Counted from the first letter of the stretch, positions 1 through 5,356 are shown. The stretch: DNA of 5,356 bases from a bacterium (GCA_023132075.1 JAGLYT010000116.1:1-5356), one strand, 5' to 3'. Made by a program: numbers and translations. Notes: generated by a model not told the origin, from the sequence alone.

Positions 1-142
1 GGGTAACAAACTGTTTTGCAGAAGAGGTCATCACACAAATCACTTTTGCCCGTAATTTCACCAGTTTCCTGACTAAATCACAAATTTTATAAGCGGCAAT
101 ACTACCGCTAATACCTAAAACAATAGTTTTATTCGTTAACAC
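1..142 (-). CDS. coaBC: CoaBC (Dfp) flavoprotein, N-terminal fragment: phosphopantothenoylcysteine decarboxylase / phosphopantothenate-cysteine ligase
   Basis: Only the first 47 codons are in the window; the gene runs off the left edge. The visible protein opens with a beta strand and the loop GISGSIAAYK (residues 10-19), the FMN-binding signature of the HFCD flavoprotein family, followed by a helix and a second strand leading to VMTSSAKQFVT (residues 37-47), which matches the start of CoaBC. In full-length CoaBC this N-terminal domain decarboxylates 4'-phosphopantothenoylcysteine and the C-terminal domain ligates cysteine to phosphopantothenate, both cytosolic steps of coenzyme A synthesis. 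The C-terminal domain is not visible, so a stand-alone CoaC or another HFCD flavoprotein cannot be excluded. The position directly after gmk and an omega-like gene strongly favours coaBC. The start is GTG at 142-140: an in-frame TAA lies upstream at 157-155, and a good ribosome binding site sits 7 bases away. It follows rpoZ by 59 bases. Confidence 0.88.
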   Translation of the reverse strand, partial: MLTNKTIVLGISGSIAAYKICDLVRKLVKLRAKVICVMTSSAKQFVT

Positions 143-149
143 ACCTATA

Positions 150-156
150 CCCTCTT
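150..156 (-). promoter_or_regulatory. Ribosome binding site of coaBC, fixing a GTG start
   Basis: On the minus strand AAGAGGG (156 to 150) lies 7 bases before GTG at 142-140. It matches the anti-Shine-Dalgarno sequence, and the in-frame stop just upstream (157-155) rules out an earlier start. The flavoprotein homology begins immediately after this codon. Confidence 0.7.
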
Positions 157-201
157 AAATAAAAAATCGGTTCTTTTATAAACACTAAAAATATTTGTTT
201 T

Positions 202-480
202 TTACTTTTTCTTTTTAGAAGACTTTACTTCTTTTGGGGAAGACTTTTCGTCACTTATTGCTTCCTTCTCTGATTTCTCTTTAATCTCTTTTTTGTTTAC
301 TTTTTTCAAAAGTATATTCTGAAGAGCTTCTTTTGCCAGAAAATAATTATTTTTGAATTCTTTACTTTTTTTCTTCCTTAAAAGTCGAGCATGTTGGATT
401 GATAAATACACTAACTCATATTTACACATCTTTGCATCCAAAACCATTTCTTCAAACAACTCTGTTTTTTCATTACTCAT
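202..480 (-). CDS. rpoZ: RNA polymerase omega-like subunit (RpoZ/RPB6 family) with a basic, low-complexity tail
   Basis: This is a predicted 92-residue protein. Residues 20-34 (KYELVYLSIQHARLL) align by eye with the omega core around RFDLVLVAARRARQM of E. coli, and residues 48-57 (FLAKEALQNI) correspond to the helix IALREIEEGL. Omega binds the beta' subunit and helps RNA polymerase assembly and stability. From about residue 58 the protein is a lysine/glutamate/serine-rich tail ending in KKKK, probably disordered and unlike the acidic or neutral tails of many omegas. The middle is also diverged: the usual short proline-containing stretch is replaced by KKKSKEFKNNY. Placement between gmk and coaBC, the classic rpoZ location in many bacteria, supports the call more than sequence similarity alone. 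The start is ATG at 480. A longer reading from GTG at 489 would begin inside the ribosome binding site, so it is not used. Confidence 0.78.
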   Translation of the reverse strand: MSNEKTELFEEMVLDAKMCKYELVYLSIQHARLLRKKKSKEFKNNYFLAKEALQNILLKKVNKKEIKEKSEKEAISDEKSSPKEVKSSKKKK

Positions 481-485
481 TTTTT

Positions 486-494
486 CCACCTCTT
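486..494 (-). promoter_or_regulatory. Ribosome binding site of rpoZ, deciding ATG 480 over GTG 489
   Basis: The minus strand reads AAGAGGTGG from 494 to 486, then five A bases, then ATG at 480-478. The AGAGG core ends 8 bases before that ATG, which is ideal. The alternative in-frame GTG at 489-487 forms part of this same motif and would have no binding site of its own. Confidence 0.75.
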
Positions 495-537
495 TTCATG
501 AATTTTTAAATATTTAAATATTACAAAAAACAACCCC

Positions 538-1194
538 CTATTCTTTTAGATTATAGTCAAAAAAATTATTCAGTGTATTCTTTAAATAAAAACTTCTCAT
601 TCGCATTTGTTCTCCCATGACTATATTTTTTAAATACTCCGTTGCTTTTTCTATCTTATCATTTATAATCAGGTAATCATATTTTTTAATTTCTTTTAGT
701 TCTTTCCTTGCATTTTCCAATCTTATTTTTATTGTTTTTTCGTTATCTTTTTTTCTCGCCCGTAATCTTTTTTCTAATATCTTCATTGAAGGAGGCATTA
801 TAAATATTAGAACGCTGTTTAAAGGGTATTTCTCTTTTATTTTTAGTCCTCCCTGCACATCAATATCGGAAATTACATTCTTTCCCGCACTCAAACAATC
901 CTCTAAAAAATCTTTGGGAGTTCCATAATAATAACCATGAACCGTTGCCCATTCAGACATTTTTTTCTGTTTAATTTTTTTAATAAAATCATTTTCCGGG
1001 AGGAAAAAATAATCTCTCCCATTTTTTTCTCCCTTACGGGCCGGACGGGTAGTCATCGATATTGAAAAAGTAAGATTGGGAACAACTTTTAGGACTCTTT
1101 TACACAAAGTAGTCTTTCCCCCTCCTGAAGGAGCGGATATAATAAATATTATTCCCTTAAAGATATCATCATTTTTTTTATGTTTTTTATCCAT
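538..1194 (-). CDS. gmk: Guanylate kinase
   Basis: A cytosolic enzyme that phosphorylates GMP to GDP with ATP, essential for GTP and dGTP supply. The 218-residue protein is close to the usual 200-210. The P-loop is SAPSGGGKTT (residues 20-29). The GMP-binding region follows with TTRPARKGEKNGRDYFF (48-64) and HGYYYGT (86-92), then the DID segment (110-112) in SDIDVQGG. The lid carries RLRARKKD (143-150), and the C-terminal signature is KKYDYLIIND (170-179). All key segments are present. The extra length comes from about 10 lysine- and aspartate-rich residues before the first strand. ATG 1194 is the only plausible start, since no other in-frame ATG, GTG or TTG precedes the P-loop strand. The ribosome binding site is poor: AAAGG at 1210-1206 is 11 bases away. 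The gene is the first of the gmk-rpoZ-coaBC block and follows the repeat-rich interval, where its promoter presumably lies. A weak candidate is TAGACA (1374-1369), 17 bases, TAAAAA (1351-1346). Confidence 0.96.
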   Translation of the reverse strand: MDKKHKKNDDIFKGIIFIISAPSGGGKTTLCKRVLKVVPNLTFSISMTTRPARKGEKNGRDYFFLPENDFIKKIKQKKMSEWATVHGYYYGTPKDFLEDCLSAGKNVISDIDVQGGLKIKEKYPLNSVLIFIMPPSMKILEKRLRARKKDNEKTIKIRLENARKELKEIKKYDYLIINDKIEKATEYLKNIVMGEQMRMRSFYLKNTLNNFFDYNLKE

Positions 1195-1255
1195 CCTATT
1201 TTATACCTTTGTCTTTTTTCTTTAACTTTGTGCCTATCTTTAATTGTGTCTTTTG

Positions 1256-1340
1256 TTTTGAATTTTGTATTTCGTATTTTGAATTTGCCTGTCCTCCAGT
1301 CTGTAAGGAGGGTTTAGTATTTCGAATTTAGTATTTAGTA
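1256..1340. repeat. Degenerate 7-base tandem array split by a hairpin element
   Basis: On the plus strand the left part has four heptads in register: TTTTGAA (1256), TTTTGTA (1263), TTTCGTA (1270) and TTTTGAA (1277). The right part has four more: TTTAGTA (1313), TTTCGAA (1320), TTTAGTA (1327) and TTTAGTA (1334). All fit roughly TTTnGwA. Between them, 1284-1312 holds G+C-richer sequence with a small inverted repeat. The two halves are not in the same register across that segment, which suggests an insertion into a pre-existing array or two arrays flanking one element. No coding potential is evident. The array sits between rluD and gmk, and no function can be assigned. Confidence 0.75.
1292..1312. 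repeat. Small inverted repeat (hairpin) inside the heptad array
   Basis: CCTCC (1293-1297) and GGAGG (1307-1311) are perfect complements around the 9-base loop AGTCTGTAA; T1292 and G1312 could add a wobble pair. It is the most G+C-rich spot of the intergenic interval. On the minus strand, the direction of the genes, the stem is followed by A-rich sequence rather than a T tract, so it does not look like an intrinsic terminator of rluD. It may be the core of a small dispersed intergenic repeat. Confidence 0.5.
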
Positions 1341-1371
1341 TTTATTTTTTATCTCTCTTTTTATCTGTTGT

Positions 1372-1392
1372 CTATGGACTATGGACTATGGA
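1372..1392. repeat. Three perfect tandem copies of the 7-mer CTATGGA
   Basis: CTATGGA occurs at 1372-1378, 1379-1385 and 1386-1392 without a mismatch, followed by the partial copy CT. On the gene strand the unit reads TCCATAG. The period equals that of the A/T-rich array nearby but the unit is unrelated and the register differs. It lies between rluD and gmk outside any coding region. Confidence 0.85.
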
Positions 1393-1407
1393 CTGCCTTT
1401 ATCTTTT

Positions 1408-1442
1408 AACCAATTCAACAAATTCAAACCAATATAACCAAT
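1408..1442. repeat. AACCAAT / AATTCAA simple-repeat block after rluD
   Basis: AACCAAT occurs exactly at 1408-1414, 1427-1433 and 1436-1442. AATTCAA occurs at 1412-1418 and 1421-1427, giving a local 9-base period. The block begins 10 bases beyond the rluD stop codon and is the third distinct low-complexity unit in the same interval. No open reading frame or RNA fold is apparent. Confidence 0.6.
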
Positions 1443-1451
1443 GCACCGTAT

Positions 1452-2432
1452 TTATAATTTATAACTTTTTTCCAATAATTTTAATGTTTCGTTAAAATCA
1501 TCAGGTATCGGCGCTGTAAATTTAATTCTTTTTTTTTGTTCTGGATGTACAAAATCCAATTCATACGCATGTAATAATTGCCTTTTTATTTTTTTTTCTC
1601 CTATAGTCCATTTTGAAGAATAATCCCTGTCTCCCAATATCGGATAACCTATATAAGCAAGATGCACCCGAACTTGATGTGTACGCCCTGTTTTAGGCTT
1701 AACTTCCAATAAAGTAAAATCCGCAAAACGTTTCAACACCTTAAACCGGGTAATTGCTTCTTTCCCTGCAAAAGAACCGACTGCCATTTTTTTTCTTTCA
1801 TATACCGATCTTCCTAAAGGGGCAACAATTTCCCCTTTTTCATCTTTTATTTCCCCGGATACCAAAGCCCAATAAGTTTTTTTTATTTCCCTTTTTTGAA
1901 ACTGTTTAGCCAAAAAAAATTGGGTTGTTTTTGTTTTAGCTACCAATATTATTCCGGAAGTATCCTTGTCTAAACGATGAACAATCCCCGGCCGATTATC
2001 CTCATAAGCAACAAAATCTTTCCATCCAGATGATTTTTTTTTATCTTTTGCTGCCGAATCCATTGCATAATATAAAAGCGCATTAACTAATGTGCCGTTT
2101 GGATGCCCGCATGCCGGATGAACAACCATTCCTGCCTGTTTATTTAAAACAATTATCTCTTCATCCTCATATATTATATTCAGAGGAATATTTTGTGCTT
2201 GAATATTTTCACTTCTTGCCGGCAAGAAAGTGATTTCAATAATTTCATCTTTTTTTATTAAATAATTAACTTTCGGGAAAAAATCTACTATCTTTACTTT
2301 TTGTTCCTTGATTAACTTTTGAAAATAATTCCGTGAATAATCAGGGAAATAATCAGCCAGGTAAGTATCTATTCTTATTTTTTCTTTTTTACTTATAATC
2401 TTAATTGTCTTCGAAAAATTATCATTTATCAT
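1452..2432 (-). CDS. rluD: RluA/RluD-family ribosomal RNA pseudouridine synthase
   Basis: The 326-residue protein is typical in length for RluD. An N-terminal S4 RNA-binding domain spans about residues 15-70 (RIDTYLADYFPDYSRNYFQKLI). The catalytic domain follows, with IYEDEEIIVLNKQAGMVVHPACG (residues 87-109, split here only for orientation), then HRLDKDTSG (152-160) with catalytic Asp155, and RTHQVRVHLA (250-259) near GYPILGD (262-268). Enzymes of this family convert uridine to pseudouridine in 23S rRNA helix 69 (RluD) or other sites (RluA, RluC), so the exact target is inferred. A lysine/serine-rich loop of about 24 residues (124-147) precedes the catalytic motif and seems longer than usual. 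The ATG overlaps the end of lgt by 11 bases. Only an A-rich, weak ribosome binding site precedes it, so translation probably depends on coupling to lgt. The gene contains two A9 tracts in the mRNA (1529-1537 and 2034-2042) and a long palindrome at 2210-2232. Confidence 0.93.
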   Translation of the reverse strand: MINDNFSKTIKIISKKEKIRIDTYLADYFPDYSRNYFQKLIKEQKVKIVDFFPKVNYLIKKDEIIEITFLPARSENIQAQNIPLNIIYEDEEIIVLNKQAGMVVHPACGHPNGTLVNALLYYAMDSAAKDKKKSSGWKDFVAYEDNRPGIVHRLDKDTSGIILVAKTKTTQFFLAKQFQKREIKKTYWALVSGEIKDEKGEIVAPLGRSVYERKKMAVGSFAGKEAITRFKVLKRFADFTLLEVKPKTGRTHQVRVHLAYIGYPILGDRDYSSKWTIGEKKIKRQLLHAYELDFVHPEQKKRIKFTAPIPDDFNETLKLLEKSYKL

Positions 2433-3195
2433 TTTTTTCTTTTTTATTATTCCTAAATCGATAATAAATTCCTATTGCTACACAAAAAATAATTAAAGAT
2501 ATAATTTGAAAAACGGAAAAACAACCGATTGTCGCACCTCTTTCATCTCCTCTCCAAAATTCTATAAAAAAACGAAAAACAGAATAGCAAATAATATAAA
2601 ATATAAATATCTGCCCTTTATAGCGTTTATGTTTTTCCATTTGTAATAAAAAAAGAAAAATCATAAAGTTCCCTACGGAAGAATATATCTGTGTAGGATG
2701 AATTTTAATGCCTAAAGGAGCTAAACTATAAGGATTTTTAAAAATCACTCCGCACCAAGAAGAAGAAACCTTTCCATAGCAACATCCGGCACAAAAACAA
2801 CCTATTCGCCCTATACTGTGCCCCAAAGCAATTACCGGAGCATATAAATCCGCTATTTCCCATAAATCAAGCCGTTTCTTAAATATAAAAACAATGGCAG
2901 CTAAAATAGCGACAATAAACCCGCCATAGAAAACCAATCCCCCTTTCCATATTTTAAAAATTTCCATAGGACTGGAAAGATAAAAAGAAAAATTTACGAA
3001 ACCATCTAAAATCCTTGCCCCAATAATACCGGAAATTAAAATAATTAAAGTTAAATCATAAATAAGTTCCTCTTCTATGTTCCGTTTTTTAGCTCTATAA
3101 AGAAGCACTTTTAAACCTATCAAAAAAGCCAATGCCATAAAAAAACCATAAGTATGAATTGTAAAAAAAGAAGTTTTTAATAATATTGGATACAT
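2422..3195 (-). CDS. lgt: Phosphatidylglycerol-prolipoprotein diacylglyceryl transferase
   Basis: An inner-membrane enzyme that attaches diacylglycerol from phosphatidylglycerol to the lipobox cysteine of prolipoproteins, the first maturation step. The 257 residues contain about seven hydrophobic segments (near 10-33, 46-66, 86-105, 115-136, 168-186, 194-212 and 224-246). The family signature is GRIGCFCAGCCYG (129-141), with Arg130 matching E. coli Arg143. Tyr16 matches Tyr26, Arg208 matches Arg239 and Glu212 matches Glu243. Positions that are His103, Asn146 and Glu151 in E. coli are Tyr90, Cys133 and Cys138 here, a variant I believe occurs in other phyla. HPTQIYSS (166-173) is the conserved substrate-side motif. 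The periplasmic loop is short, hence the length below E. coli's 291. A good ribosome binding site inside the end of lspA drives the ATG. The next step in the pathway is encoded immediately upstream by lspA. Confidence 0.96.
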   Translation of the reverse strand: MYPILLKTSFFTIHTYGFFMALAFLIGLKVLLYRAKKRNIEEELIYDLTLIILISGIIGARILDGFVNFSFYLSSPMEIFKIWKGGLVFYGGFIVAILAAIVFIFKKRLDLWEIADLYAPVIALGHSIGRIGCFCAGCCYGKVSSSWCGVIFKNPYSLAPLGIKIHPTQIYSSVGNFMIFLFLLQMEKHKRYKGQIFIFYIICYSVFRFFIEFWRGDERGATIGCFSVFQIISLIIFCVAIGIYYRFRNNKKEKNDK

Positions 3196-3197
3196 TT

Positions 3198-3656
3198 TTA
3201 CCTTTTAAACAGCAACAACAGTTTGGATTTTTTCCCTAAAATCGTAAATAAAAAAATCATAGAAATTCCGATACAAATAAAAGTATCGGCAAAATTAAAA
3301 ATAGGCCAAATACGAAAATCAAAAAAATCAACCACTTCTCCCCGGACTATCCGATCAAAAAGATTGCCTAAAATACCTCCTAAAATAAAACCCAGAGGTA
3401 AACAAAAAAAATATTCTTCCTTACTCAATTTCCTGTACAGAGAAACAACTATTATTATTCCAACAAAAGAAATTATAATAAAAAAAAAGTTTCCCTGCGG
3501 AAAAATCCCAAAAGCAGCTCCTCTATTTACAATATAGGTAAAGTGAAAAACATTTTTTATTACGGGTATAGATTGTCCCAAATCCATTTTATTAACCACT
3601 AATAACTTGGTAATTATATCCAAAAAAAATACACCTAAGGCAACAACATAAAACAT
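3198..3656 (-). CDS. lspA: Lipoprotein signal peptidase (signal peptidase II)
   Basis: An inner-membrane aspartyl protease that removes the signal peptide of diacylglyceryl-modified prolipoproteins, acting after Lgt. The 152 residues carry four hydrophobic segments (about 1-21, 56-74, 82-98 and 119-140). Conserved family elements appear in order: LDIITK with Asp13, NRGAAFG (44-50), GNLFDR (97-102), GEVVDFFDF (106-114) with predicted catalytic Asp110, and FNFADT (120-125) with the second catalytic Asp124. Length is slightly below the usual 160-170 because both ends are short. The ATG has a strong ribosome binding site, AAGGGAG (3669-3663), 6 bases away. The gene follows ileS by 33 bases, the classic ileS-lspA order, and its stop codon lies 2 bases before lgt. 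A run of nine U in the mRNA (3480-3488) encodes FFF. Confidence 0.97.
   Translation of the reverse strand: MFYVVALGVFFLDIITKLLVVNKMDLGQSIPVIKNVFHFTYIVNRGAAFGIFPQGNFFFIIISFVGIIIVVSLYRKLSKEEYFFCLPLGFILGGILGNLFDRIVRGEVVDFFDFRIWPIFNFADTFICIGISMIFLFTILGKKSKLLLLFKR
3201..3206 (-). promoter_or_regulatory. Ribosome binding site of lgt embedded in the last codons of lspA
   Basis: AAAAGG (3206 to 3201) lies 5 bases before the lgt ATG at 3195-3193 and doubles as the final Lys-Arg codons of lspA. Ribosomes terminating on lspA therefore stop on the lgt initiation region, which suggests coupled production of the two lipoprotein-processing enzymes. Confidence 0.7.
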
Positions 3657-3662
3657 ACTTGT

Positions 3663-3669
3663 CTCCCTT
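3663..3669 (-). promoter_or_regulatory. Strong ribosome binding site of lspA in the ileS-lspA gap
   Basis: The minus strand reads AAGGGAG (3669 to 3663), then six bases, then ATG at 3656-3654. It is the best match to the consensus in the window and supports the short N terminus chosen for LspA. Confidence 0.75.
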
Positions 3670-3689
3670 AATTTTTTTATCTTACAAAA

Positions 3690-5356
3690 TTATGCATTGC
3701 AAACCATATTTTCTACTACTTTTAAGCAACGCTGACAAAGTTGCGGATGGCTGCTATCTTCTCCCACACATTTACTATAATTCCAGCAACGCACACATTT
3801 TTTCCCCGGAGCAAAAGAAACGACTATTTTTAAAGGAAGCAAATTTTCATCACTATATGCATCGGGAGAACCATCACTATTAAAAAAATCTACTTGGGAA
3901 ACAATAAAAACCGTTGTCCAGACATTTTTGTTTTCCTGTAAAAACCGATACCAATCTGCATCGGCGGTATAAATTTCTATTTTTGCTTCTAAGGAATTAC
4001 CTATTATTTTCGCACCGCGTGCTTTCTCCAGTGCTCTGGTCACAATCCCTTTAACCTTTAATATTTTTTCCCATTTTTCTCCCAACCCATTGTTCTCCAA
4101 TTCTTTATTCTCCCGGGGAAAATCAGAAAGAAAAACACTCTTTTCTTTTTGAAACAAATATGGCCAAACCTCTTCACAAGTATGGGAAAGAACCGGTGCT
4201 AATAACTTAACTATATTCAACAAAATATCAAACATTACGGTCTGAGCTGATTTTCTTTCTCTGGAATCCGCAGAAAAAGTATATAATCTATCTTTTAAAA
4301 CATCTAAATAAAATGAAGAAAGTTCTACGGCACAAAAATTATGAATTAACTTATAGACCCGATGAAATTGATATTCCCGATACCCGCGAATTACTTCTCC
4401 GATTAGTTTTTGTAGTTTGTGCAGTGCCCACTTATCGATTTCTTCTAATTCCTCATAAGAAACCTTCTGCTCAACATTAAAATCACTAAGATTCGCCAAT
4501 AAATACCGTATAGTATTGCGAATGCGCCGATATGTATCTACAGATTGACTAACAATTTCATCAGAAAGGCGTATGTCTTCCGAATAATTTTCCGAAGAAA
4601 CCCATAACCGCAAAATATCCGCCCCATAATCTTTAATTATTTCCTGAGGGGCAATAACATTTCCTGAAGATTTACTCATTTTTTTCCCTTCCCCATCAAC
4701 TATAAATCCATGAGTTAAAACAGAACGAAAAGGTGCTTTATCCTGTAAAGCACAGGAAATCAATAAAGAAACCTGAAACCATCCTCTATGCTGATCTGAA
4801 CCCTCCAGGTATAAATCGGCAGGCCAGGAAAGAAAATCCTTTTCTTTTAACACCGTCTCACCACTTACCGCAGAATCAAACCATACATCTAATATGTCTT
4901 CTTCTTTTCTAAATACTTTCTTGCCACATTTTTGACACTTAATTTCTGGAGATAAAATTTCTTCCGGTTTTCTGAAAAACCAGCTATCAGAACCTTCCTT
5001 ATCAAATAATTGTTCTACTTTTTCTATTGCTTCTTCACTCAATAAGGGTTCGTTACACCCTTGACAGTAAAAAATCGGTATAGGAATTCCCCAATAACGT
5101 TGTCGGGAAAGACACCAATCAGGCCGGTTTTCCACCATTGCTTTCATTCTTTTTTCACCTGTAGAAGGAATCCAATTTACTTTCCCGCTTTCTGCAAAAG
5201 CAACATGCCTTAAGTTATTTTTATCTACCTGCATAAACCACTGTTCGGTAGAACGAAAAATGACCGGATTTTTACAACGCCAGCAATGAGGGTAAGAATG
5301 GACGATCTCTTTAGTGTAAAGAAGATTCCCTAATTCTTTAATTTTTTCAATGATTT
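3690..5356 (-). CDS. ileS: Isoleucyl-tRNA synthetase, C-terminal part (5' end beyond the window)
   Basis: A cytosolic class I aminoacyl-tRNA synthetase that charges tRNA-Ile. About 555 of a usual 900-950 residues are visible. The frame stays open to the right edge, reading HSYPHCWRCKNPVIF before the methionine at 5234, so that methionine is internal. Numbered from the first full codon (5354), the fragment has WCLSRQRYWG (80-89), a Cys pair CQGC (97-100) matched by CQKC (140-143) suggesting a zinc site, DVWFDS (156-161), LEGSDQHRGWF (183-193), the KMSKS loop (225-229) and the anticodon-binding helical region (about 270-410). The C-terminal zinc finger CVRC (520-523) and CQRC (540-543) has the same 17-residue spacing as in E. 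coli. The HIGH motif and most of the editing domain lie outside the window. Any upstream regulatory leader is also outside. The gene heads the ileS-lspA-lgt-rluD block. Confidence 0.97.
   Translation of the reverse strand, partial: IIEKIKELGNLLYTKEIVHSYPHCWRCKNPVIFRSTEQWFMQVDKNNLRHVAFAESGKVNWIPSTGEKRMKAMVENRPDWCLSRQRYWGIPIPIFYCQGCNEPLLSEEAIEKVEQLFDKEGSDSWFFRKPEEILSPEIKCQKCGKKVFRKEEDILDVWFDSAVSGETVLKEKDFLSWPADLYLEGSDQHRGWFQVSLLISCALQDKAPFRSVLTHGFIVDGEGKKMSKSSGNVIAPQEIIKDYGADILRLWVSSENYSEDIRLSDEIVSQSVDTYRRIRNTIRYLLANLSDFNVEQKVSYEELEEIDKWALHKLQKLIGEVIRGYREYQFHRVYKLIHNFCAVELSSFYLDVLKDRLYTFSADSRERKSAQTVMFDILLNIVKLLAPVLSHTCEEVWPYLFQKEKSVFLSDFPRENKELENNGLGEKWEKILKVKGIVTRALEKARGAKIIGNSLEAKIEIYTADADWYRFLQENKNVWTTVFIVSQVDFFNSDGSPDAYSDENLLPLKIVVSFAPGKKCVRCWNYSKCVGEDSSHPQLCQRCLKVVENMVCNA

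Noticed and set aside
509-522. 14-base palindrome AATATTTAAATATT between gmk and rpoZ
   Set aside because: It is purely A/T in an AT-rich spacer, so easily produced by composition; no clear -35/-10 pair or known operator matches it.
1198-1205. TATAAAAT as a -10 box for gmk
   Set aside because: It lies only 3 bases before the ATG, so a transcript from it would start inside the coding sequence.
1292-1312. Hairpin as an intrinsic terminator of rluD
   Set aside because: The stem is only 5 base pairs, and in the direction of transcription it is followed by A-rich sequence, not a T tract.
1372-1392. Possible CRISPR remnant
   Set aside because: The 7-base units are directly contiguous with no spacers, and no cas gene is present.
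3223-3537. Plus-strand open frame of 104 codons opposite lspA
   Set aside because: It is the antisense shadow of a clearly conserved lspA; its product is lysine/isoleucine-rich with no recognisable domain, and it has no convincing ribosome binding site.
3659-3883. Plus-strand open frame of 74 codons over the ileS 3' end
   Set aside because: It lies opposite the conserved ileS zinc-finger region and matches no family I recognise.
4733-4753. Perfect 8-base inverted repeat GTGCTTTA / TAAAGCAC with a 5-base loop inside ileS
   Set aside because: It is within conserved coding sequence, and stems of this size with small loops are expected by chance about once in a window or two of this length.
5232-5234. 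ATG as a possible ileS start
   Set aside because: The same frame continues upstream to the window edge with strongly conserved IleRS sequence (HSYPHCWRC, STEQWF), so this methionine is internal.

Overview
The window is an AT-rich bacterial chromosome segment, roughly one third G+C by eye. Every supportable gene lies on the minus strand, so transcription runs from high to low coordinates. In that order it encodes isoleucyl-tRNA synthetase (5' end beyond the window), lipoprotein signal peptidase LspA, prolipoprotein diacylglyceryl transferase Lgt, an RluA/RluD-family pseudouridine synthase, then a 257-base intergenic stretch full of degenerate repeats, then guanylate kinase, an RNA polymerase omega-like subunit, and the first 47 codons of a CoaBC/Dfp flavoprotein (3' end beyond the window).

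The layout forms two blocks. ileS-lspA-lgt-rluD is tightly packed: 33 bases separate ileS and lspA, 2 bases separate lspA and lgt, and lgt overlaps rluD by 11 bases, so it reads as one translationally coupled operon. gmk-rpoZ-coaBC is the second block, with gaps of about 57 bases, and is a gene order seen in many bacteria. lspA and lgt carry out successive steps of lipoprotein maturation. ileS and rluD serve translation, gmk serves nucleotide supply, rpoZ transcription, and coaBC coenzyme A synthesis. This is core housekeeping content with no transposase, phage, toxin or defence gene.

The organism cannot be fixed from this window. The low G+C, the lysine-rich proteins, the Cys-rich Lgt signature and above all the short A/T-rich heptad repeats between operons recall uncultured candidate-phylum bacteria, with Omnitrophota-like lineages as one possibility. 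That is an impression from memory, not a demonstrated placement.

I found no previously undescribed system in the coding part. The stretch most worth a second look is the non-coding interval 1195-1451. It holds a degenerate 7-base tandem array split by a small G+C-rich hairpin, a perfect triple 7-mer, and an AACCAAT/AATTCAA block. Lesser points are an active-site variant of Lgt, a long palindrome inside rluD, and an rpoZ start decided by its ribosome binding site.
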